64,000 nucleotides of DNA from Saccharimonas sp963524295 (lineage in GTDB: Bacteria; Patescibacteriota; Saccharimonadia; Saccharimonadales; Saccharimonadaceae), in assembly GCA_963524295.1 (NCBI GenBank), contig CAURFZ010000001.1, forward strand, positions 372,001-436,000, written 5' to 3'. Of the stretch, positions 59,489 to 64,000 are shown piece after piece. The notes under the pieces are model-generated. The model was not told the origin of the DNA. It made no database searches and was given only the letters and a program-made list of their open reading frames with translations. The position numbers were made by a program, and so were the translations under genes. Every line of letters starts with the position of its first letter. Position 1 is the first letter of the stretch.

Positions 59489-60700
59489 ATGTATATTGCA
59501 ATTCTTGGCCGGCAGCCGGCCCTGGGCGTGGCGGAGCTGGAGTGTTTGTATGGCGCGGCGGTGGTGCGTTGGTTTGGTGCGCAGGCTGCTACTATTACCT
59601 CTGATATATTCGATTTTGAGCGTCTGGGTGGCAGCCAAAAGGCAGGCCGGGTGGTGTTAGAGCTGCGCGGTAACTGGCTGGCGGTGAGCCGGCAAATCGT
59701 CCGCCACTATAGCGCGCAGTGGCAGGGCGCGCCGCACAAGATTACGCTGGGCATGAGTGCCTATGGCTTCTCTGCCACCGCCCGCGAGGTGCAAAAGACT
59801 GGCCTCATTCTCAAGGCAAAATTGCGTGCAACTGGCACCAGCCTGCGCCTCATCCCCAACGCCGCTCCAGCGCTCAATACTGCTACGAGCCACCACAACA
59901 AGCTTGGTCGCTCACCGCATCATATCGAGCTGCTGGTGGTGCGAGCCCAGGATGGACGCGTCATTGTGGCGGAGAGTGTTGGCGCGCAAAACATTTCTGC
60001 CCTGGCCGCACGCGACCAAGCCCGCCCGCGCACCGATGCCTTCGTCGGTATGCTGCCACCCAAGCTTGCCCGCATGATGATCAATATGGCTGGGCCATTG
60101 GTGCAACCTTCGCCTACTACTGAACACTCAGTGCCGCGCCCCCTACTGCTCGACCCATTCTGCGGCACTGGCACCGTCCTGCAAGAGGCGCTCCTCCTGG
60201 GCTACGATGTGTGCGGCAGCGACCTAAACCTTAAGATGGTCAGCTACACCAATGAGAACCTCGCCTGGCTGCAGCGCCGCTCTGCTGAGGCCACCCCTGG
60301 CACGGTGCAAGACGTTACTCAGGCTGATGCCACTACTTACCAATGGACAGACGCCCAGCGGCTCAGCGCCGTTGTCTGTGAGACATACCTTGGCCAGCCC
60401 TTCTCTGCCCCACCTACTCCTGCCAAACTCAGCACTGTGCGTACCACGTGCAACCATATCATCAGCCATTTTCTCACTAATCTTCGCCCCCAGCTGCGCC
60501 CTGGCACACCACTGGTTATTGCGGTGCCCGTGTGGCGCGACAGCGATGGGCAGTTCACTCACCTGCCACTCATCACCCAGCTAGAGCGACTGGGCTACCA
60601 GCGCCGCCCATTCCAGCACGTTCGCCCCGCCGACCTCTGTTATTACCGCGAGAACCAAGTGGTAGCGCGGGAGTTGTTGGTGATGGAAGTAATGAAATAA
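59489..60700 (+). CDS. TRM11/Trm-G10-like RNA (guanine N2) methyltransferase
   Basis: 403 residues. The C-terminal Rossmann domain has LLDPFCGTGTVLQEALLLGYDVCGSDLNLKMV (about 213-244), the motif I/II block of the UPF0020/TRM11 group that methylates tRNA G10 (archaeal and eukaryotic type). Catalytic motif IV would be N/D-PP-Y; here VVCETYLGQPF (about 293) replaces it, as in TRM11-like bacterial members. The N-terminal 150 residues fit a ferredoxin/THUMP-like region. TATACT (59477-59482) ends 6 nt before the ATG; the track upstream is not coding. Confidence 0.75.
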   Translation: MYIAILGRQPALGVAELECLYGAAVVRWFGAQAATITSDIFDFERLGGSQKAGRVVLELRGNWLAVSRQIVRHYSAQWQGAPHKITLGMSAYGFSATAREVQKTGLILKAKLRATGTSLRLIPNAAPALNTATSHHNKLGRSPHHIELLVVRAQDGRVIVAESVGAQNISALAARDQARPRTDAFVGMLPPKLARMMINMAGPLVQPSPTTEHSVPRPLLLDPFCGTGTVLQEALLLGYDVCGSDLNLKMVSYTNENLAWLQRRSAEATPGTVQDVTQADATTYQWTDAQRLSAVVCETYLGQPFSAPPTPAKLSTVRTTCNHIISHFLTNLRPQLRPGTPLVIAVPVWRDSDGQFTHLPLITQLERLGYQRRPFQHVRPADLCYYRENQVVARELLVMEVMK

Positions 60701-60777
60701 CCTTGTGTGGTAAAATCTCATTCTGGTCATCGAGTAATACACGTGCTTCCTTCTACATGCTAGCAGTTTCAATAAGC

Positions 60778-60809
60778 AAGAACCTCAGCATGACATAGCT
60801 GAGGTTCTT
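60778..60809. terminator. Bidirectional terminator
   Basis: Perfect 12-bp stem AAGAACCTCAGC/GCTGAGGTTCTT with an 8-nt loop, between the convergent genes ending at 60700 and 60833. Confidence 0.8.
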
Positions 60810-60832
60810 CGTACCGCTCTGGTAGCATGGAA

Positions 60833-61414
60833 TTATTGGCGATTGTTTGCCTCCATGTCCATTTTGTAAGCTTCAGTTCCTACGTACGATTGTGCAACAC
60901 CAAGATCATGAAGGTTAATGCCACGTAGAGACTTCACTACAGCCTTCAAACGAGGCACAACACTTACTGGTACGTTGCCGCCTTTAATGATACTCTCTAA
61001 CTCATTTGCTGCAGTAACCAACACCTCTGGAGCGTTGCGGAGTGTCCCTTCTGCGCTCCAAAGGGCTTCTCTGTGTGGATCTGCCCGTATTCCTTCTGCT
61101 GCCTGAGGAGCTGGTGCTTCGTGAACACCCACCCCATCACGTAGCGCTGCACGTATATCCTCCGGAGTTGATGGCGCAGCTAGTACTGTTGATTCATGAG
61201 TCTCAGCAATTTCTCTTAAGCTTGCTCGAAGCTCAGCTGCAGTGGGCGCAGGAGCACCCTGCCGAGCACCCCCTTCCCCTTGCCCCAACGGCAAATCACT
61301 CTTAGCATCCCGACGCGCTGCAAGCCGTGCCAAATCTGCCTCAGTGTCTGAACTGCCACTCGGTCCACTGCCCGGATACGGCCAAAATCCTCCCAGCCCT
61401 TCATATCCTGCCAT
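60833..61414 (-). CDS. Unknown 193-residue protein
   Basis: Gly/Pro/Ser-rich first 25 residues, then Ala/Arg/Glu-rich helical sequence with two similar units (TAAELRASLREIAETHESTVLAAP and TPEDIRAALRDGVGVHEAPAPQA), and a more ordered C-terminus (LVTAANELESIIKGGNVPVSVVPRLKAVVKSLRGINLHD). No family recognised. AAGGAG precedes two adjacent ATGs; I use 61414. TATAAT near 61459-61464 gives a leader of about 40 nt. Confidence 0.5.
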   Translation of the reverse strand: MAGYEGLGGFWPYPGSGPSGSSDTEADLARLAARRDAKSDLPLGQGEGGARQGAPAPTAAELRASLREIAETHESTVLAAPSTPEDIRAALRDGVGVHEAPAPQAAEGIRADPHREALWSAEGTLRNAPEVLVTAANELESIIKGGNVPVSVVPRLKAVVKSLRGINLHDLGVAQSYVGTEAYKMDMEANNRQ

Positions 61415-61653
61415 CATCACTCCTTTTCATATCATTATTGTATCTGTAGTGTAGCTAATTATACCACCATAGTGCCAACTATCCAATCTCTACTCGGCCA
61501 ATACTGTAGCACATCCGCGTCACCGTCTATGTTTTGTCCCCTTTTTGTTATGCCTGCGGCTCAATATCTCGCTCGTTTGCACTCCTCTTGCCGTTTTCTT
61601 CTCTCACGTTATAGCGGTTGGCATTCTTACGGCTGCTATTCAATCCACACCGC

Positions 61654-61682
61654 TTGACTTCGCCCACGCCCTCACGTATAAT
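61654..61682 (+). promoter_or_regulatory. Promoter of rpmA
   Basis: TTGACT (61654-61659), 17-nt spacer, TATAAT (61677-61682): the best consensus promoter in the window. The rest of 61415-61653 shows no gene. Confidence 0.85.
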
Positions 61683-61716
61683 CGTATAGATTGTTTATAT
61701 TAGCTAAAGGAGTGAT

Positions 61717-61995
61717 ATGTCAAAAGTCAAAGCAGGTGGCTCAAGCAAGAACGTCCACAATAACGCTGGGGCGCGCCTTGGCGTCAAGCGCTTCGGTGGC
61801 CAGCGAGTCAACGCTGGTGAGGTCCTCGTTCGCCAGACAGGCGCTACAAAGATTGCCGGCCCTGGCACGTACATGAGCCGCAACTACACCATCCACGCCG
61901 CTCACAGTGGTGTTGTCAGCTTCAAGAAGGTCAAGAAGTCTACCTTCACTGGCAAGACCCAGCCACGCACCCAAGTGTGTGTCAGCGCAGCGTAA
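61717..61995 (+). CDS. rpmA: 50S ribosomal protein L27
   Basis: 92 residues. KAGGSSKNVHNNAGARLGVKRFGGQRVNAGEVLVRQTGATKIAGPGTYMSRNYTIHAAHSGVVSF is full-length L27. The N-terminal tail MSKVKAGGSS reaches the peptidyl-transferase centre and needs no cleavage (no Firmicutes-type presequence). AAAGGAG 4 nt before the ATG. rplU, its usual partner, is not next to it; rpmA stands alone with its own promoter and terminator. Confidence 0.96.
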   Translation: MSKVKAGGSSKNVHNNAGARLGVKRFGGQRVNAGEVLVRQTGATKIAGPGTYMSRNYTIHAAHSGVVSFKKVKKSTFTGKTQPRTQVCVSAA

Positions 61996-62015
61996 GTGTT
62001 TTATAGTGCACATGC

Positions 62016-62045
62016 AAAACCACCTTACAACCGAGGTGGTTTTCT
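62016..62045 (+). terminator. Terminator of rpmA
   Basis: AAAACCACCT/AGGTGGTTTT hairpin with an 8-nt loop followed by TTTC, 20 nt after the stop codon. Confidence 0.85.
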
Positions 62046-62168
62046 TGTTCTTGATAATACCCCTAGTAGGCTTGGCGTATGCTATCGATAAGTATGCTAT
62101 GCTCGTACTATTCAGTATTCAGCAATAACACGCTCTGTCCTAAGAGATAACCAAACCAGCCCTTATTA

Positions 62169-62762
62169 CTACTCTACGCGTCCGAGTACCCGCTCCACGA
62201 GGAGGCTATTATCCAGCTCTGTATCACTCGCTTTTGCTGCCACGCTCCCAACTAATTGGCGCGCACTATCCCCACCAAGATGCTCATATGTATTGCTCCT
62301 TTGAGCAGGCAGCACCTCTGTTTCTTGCTCATCAGTTGAGTCATTCTGGTGAGTAGTATGAGTGGTATCAGCAACGGGCTGCAGCCTACCATCCTTTATC
62401 ATCACGCCATAGGCTTTTTGCAGATATGCATTAGTGAAGTCGATATTTTGCTCTTGTAGCACCGCGAGTGGCACACATTTCTCGAGCTGGTGGATGTTGC
62501 TTCGGTTGACTAGCTTGGTCATCCGCACTAGCGTCACGTCATTTTCTTCGTCAATAATCTCTGTATCAATCCACCCTTCGTCGAGCTGGCCACTGCTGCG
62601 CAAGACATTCCACAGATACTGCGGCACATCGTCGCGCTTGGGAATGCTGTGCGTATCAGGATGAGTTGCACGCTCTTTTGGCGTGCCGTCCGTTGTAATT
62701 GGCTGCGTCAAGAGATGCTCAGGCTGTCGTGGTGGGAGTGGTGCCGAATGTTTTTCCGTCAT
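62169..62762 (-). CDS. Unknown 197-residue protein
   Basis: No family recognised. N-terminal 40 residues Pro/Thr-rich, then a compact part DVPQYLWNVLRSSGQLDEGWIDTEIIDEENDVTLVRMTKLVNRSNIHQLEKCVPLAVLQEQN, ending in a Thr/Gln/Asp-rich tail. ATG at 62762 lies next to an ATGGTACCAT palindrome, with TACCAT 6 nt upstream as a weak -10. Confidence 0.45.
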   Translation of the reverse strand: MTEKHSAPLPPRQPEHLLTQPITTDGTPKERATHPDTHSIPKRDDVPQYLWNVLRSSGQLDEGWIDTEIIDEENDVTLVRMTKLVNRSNIHQLEKCVPLAVLQEQNIDFTNAYLQKAYGVMIKDGRLQPVADTTHTTHQNDSTDEQETEVLPAQRSNTYEHLGGDSARQLVGSVAAKASDTELDNSLLVERVLGRVE

Positions 62763-62853
62763 CTTTTTATGGTACCATGAAATAATGCTAAGGAGAAATC
62801 GCTCAGAAGCAAGGGCTTGCTGCACGCTTTGTTCGACAGCCCTCTAGCCTCTG

Positions 62854-63240
62854 TTATTCTTGGCTCATGCCCAGGTGATATTTAATGCGGGCCACGACGT
62901 CGCCAATCATCACTTGCGACTTGACGAGGTAGTCATCCACTCCTAGCTGCTTGGCTCGCTCTTTGTCCTTGGGTTGGCTCAGCGCCGTCAGCATGATAAC
63001 GCGGACGTTGGTAGTATCTGGGGTGTTACGCAAGATATCGAGCACGTCGAAGCCGCTGATCTTAGGGATCATCACATCAAGCAAGATCAGATCAGGCCGA
63101 ACATCGACCACCGCCGAGAGTGCATCCTCGCCATTATGCACCTCGCTCACCGCAAAACCCTCCAGTTCCAGCCGCGAGCGATACACTGCCAGCAGCGCGG
63201 TGTCGTCTTCTACTAAGAGAATTTTCTTTCGTCTGTCCAT
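62854..63240 (-). CDS. Response regulator, receiver domain only
   Basis: 128 residues. Asp11-12, phospho-acceptor Asp55 (LILLDVMIP), Thr85 (IMLTALS) and Lys107 (DDYLVKS). No output domain and no adjacent kinase, so it is either an orphan CheY-like protein or a partner for a distant kinase. TACCAT lies 8 nt before the ATG. Confidence 0.88.
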   Translation of the reverse strand: MDRRKKILLVEDDTALLAVYRSRLELEGFAVSEVHNGEDALSAVVDVRPDLILLDVMIPKISGFDVLDILRNTPDTTNVRVIMLTALSQPKDKERAKQLGVDDYLVKSQVMIGDVVARIKYHLGMSQE

Positions 63241-63319
63241 ATGCCTTTATGGTAGCGTAGATACGAGGCAAATACAATACTTTTGGCGAACAATTGTTTG
63301 CATTTTGTTGGATATATGT

Positions 63320-64000
63320 CTACTCTGCGAACTTTTGCAGTACAATATCAAGCTGTGGGTCGCGGCCAGCGTTGCGGTCATCGGTGCTCATTTTAACTTC
63401 AGTATCTGGCGCAATGCCGCCCTGCGAGATATTGCGGCCACTTGGGGTATACCAACGCGCCACGGTGATCTTGAGCTTACGGCCGTCAGGTAGATCAAAC
63501 AACTGCTGCACGGTGCCCTTGCCGAAGGTCTTTTCGCCCAGCAATGTCGCTGCTTTGTGGTCGTGCAATGCTCCCGCTACGATCTCGCTGGCACTGGCGC
63601 TATTGCCATTGACGAGGACAGTTGTCTTCATCCCCTTGAGCAGTGCTTGGCCACTACTGTGCACCGTGTCTCGCACAACGTCGCCAGACTTCTCTACTAC
63701 CACGACTTTGTTCTCAAGCCATAGGCTTGCGACCTCGCGAGCAGCCGTTACATAGCCACCACCGTTATCGCGTAGGTCGAGCACCACAGCCCGCACCCCC
63801 TGCTGGACGAACTGCTCTGCCGCTTGGCGCGCAAGTCGGCCAGTTTGGTCATCAAACCGGGTAATAGTGAGGATGCCCACACCATCGCGAATCTGGCTGC
63901 GCACACTGGCGTCACTCACCTTGGCCCGGACGATAGTATATTCCTCGGTCGATTCCTCACGCTGCATCACGAGCTTGACGGTCGTGCCAGCCTCGCCTCG
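63320..64000 (-). CDS. S41 family C-terminal processing protease, 5' end cut by the window
   Basis: Only the C-terminal 226 residues or so are visible. A PDZ-end (GEAGTTVKLVMQREESTEEYTIVRAKV) is followed by the S41 core: VVLDLRDNGGGYVTAAREVASLWL, the catalytic Ser in LVNGNSASASEIVAGAL and Lys in GEKTFGKGTVQ. CtpA-type proteases trim or degrade exported proteins at the cell envelope. Confidence 0.9.
   Translation of the reverse strand, partial: RGEAGTTVKLVMQREESTEEYTIVRAKVSDASVRSQIRDGVGILTITRFDDQTGRLARQAAEQFVQQGVRAVVLDLRDNGGGYVTAAREVASLWLENKVVVVEKSGDVVRDTVHSSGQALLKGMKTTVLVNGNSASASEIVAGALHDHKAATLLGEKTFGKGTVQQLFDLPDGRKLKITVARWYTPSGRNISQGGIAPDTEVKMSTDDRNAGRDPQLDIVLQKFAE

Overview
The window looks like a chromosome segment of a small-genome bacterium of the Patescibacteria (CPR), most likely Candidatus Saccharibacteria (TM7). 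This is an inference from gene content: a compact division/cell-wall (dcw) cluster, a sigma-region-4/HARE-HTH regulator, LAxTG-type cell-wall anchors, very short or absent 5' leaders and many small unknown genes. TGA is used as a normal stop (for example in the ATGA overlaps of the histidine kinase, response regulator and recO), so translation follows code 11. I found no tRNA, no complete rRNA, no CRISPR array and no insertion sequence.

Layout. 1-8.1 kb: TerC/DUF475-like protein (cut by the edge), trypsin-like protease, dprA, a CDP-alcohol phosphotransferase, topA and a sigma4-HARE regulator. 8.1-10.4 kb: one small anchored protein with an EF-hand loop, then a nearly gene-free stretch with a complex RNA-like fold. 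10.4-19.4 kb, minus strand: ftsQ, murG, ftsW, mraY, ftsI, ftsL, a 22-codon ORF, rsmH and mraZ, with a MraZ operator and DnaA boxes in front of mraZ. 19.6-24.6 kb: galU, a HAD-like protein, yvcK and a GH1 glycosidase. 24.8-31 kb: an accessory block with a DUF4868 (KwaB-like) protein, a VWA-like protein, a MoxR/CobS AAA+ ATPase, a Pif1-type helicase and an unknown protein. 31-39.6 kb: metK under a SAM-I riboswitch, rnhA, VOC, glutamine amidotransferase, SMI1/KNR4, an LEA-like protein, two-TM-pair membrane protein, Nudix, hpt. 39.7-48.7 kb: a cell-surface block with two secreted bulb-lectin paralogues, a GH16/beta-propeller wall protein, a second beta-propeller protein on a Pro-Ala stalk, and a CPBP protease. 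48.9-64 kb: Nudix, unknowns, glyS, HK-RR-recO, xseA/xseB, an LPG-synthase-like flippase, a TRM11-like methylase, rpmA, a lone receiver protein and an S41 protease cut by the edge.

How it fits together. The dcw genes make and cross-link septal peptidoglycan, and MraZ probably autoregulates the cluster. The 39.7-47 kb surface genes look like the outward-facing adhesion and glycan-handling kit of an epibiont.

Three things stand out. (1) A pair of intergenic elements (18346-18440 plus; 24668-24764 minus) share identical loops and linkers while their hairpin stems differ by compensatory changes, which points to a structured RNA family I do not recognise. (2) The AAA+ ATPase has a good promoter, Shine-Dalgarno and ATG that are put out of frame by an (AG)8 tract, as expected for a phase-variable switch. 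(3) At least 18 genes have a -10 hexamer ending only 6-13 nt before the start codon, so leaderless mRNAs seem to be the common mode, mixed with a minority of strong AAGGAG sites.
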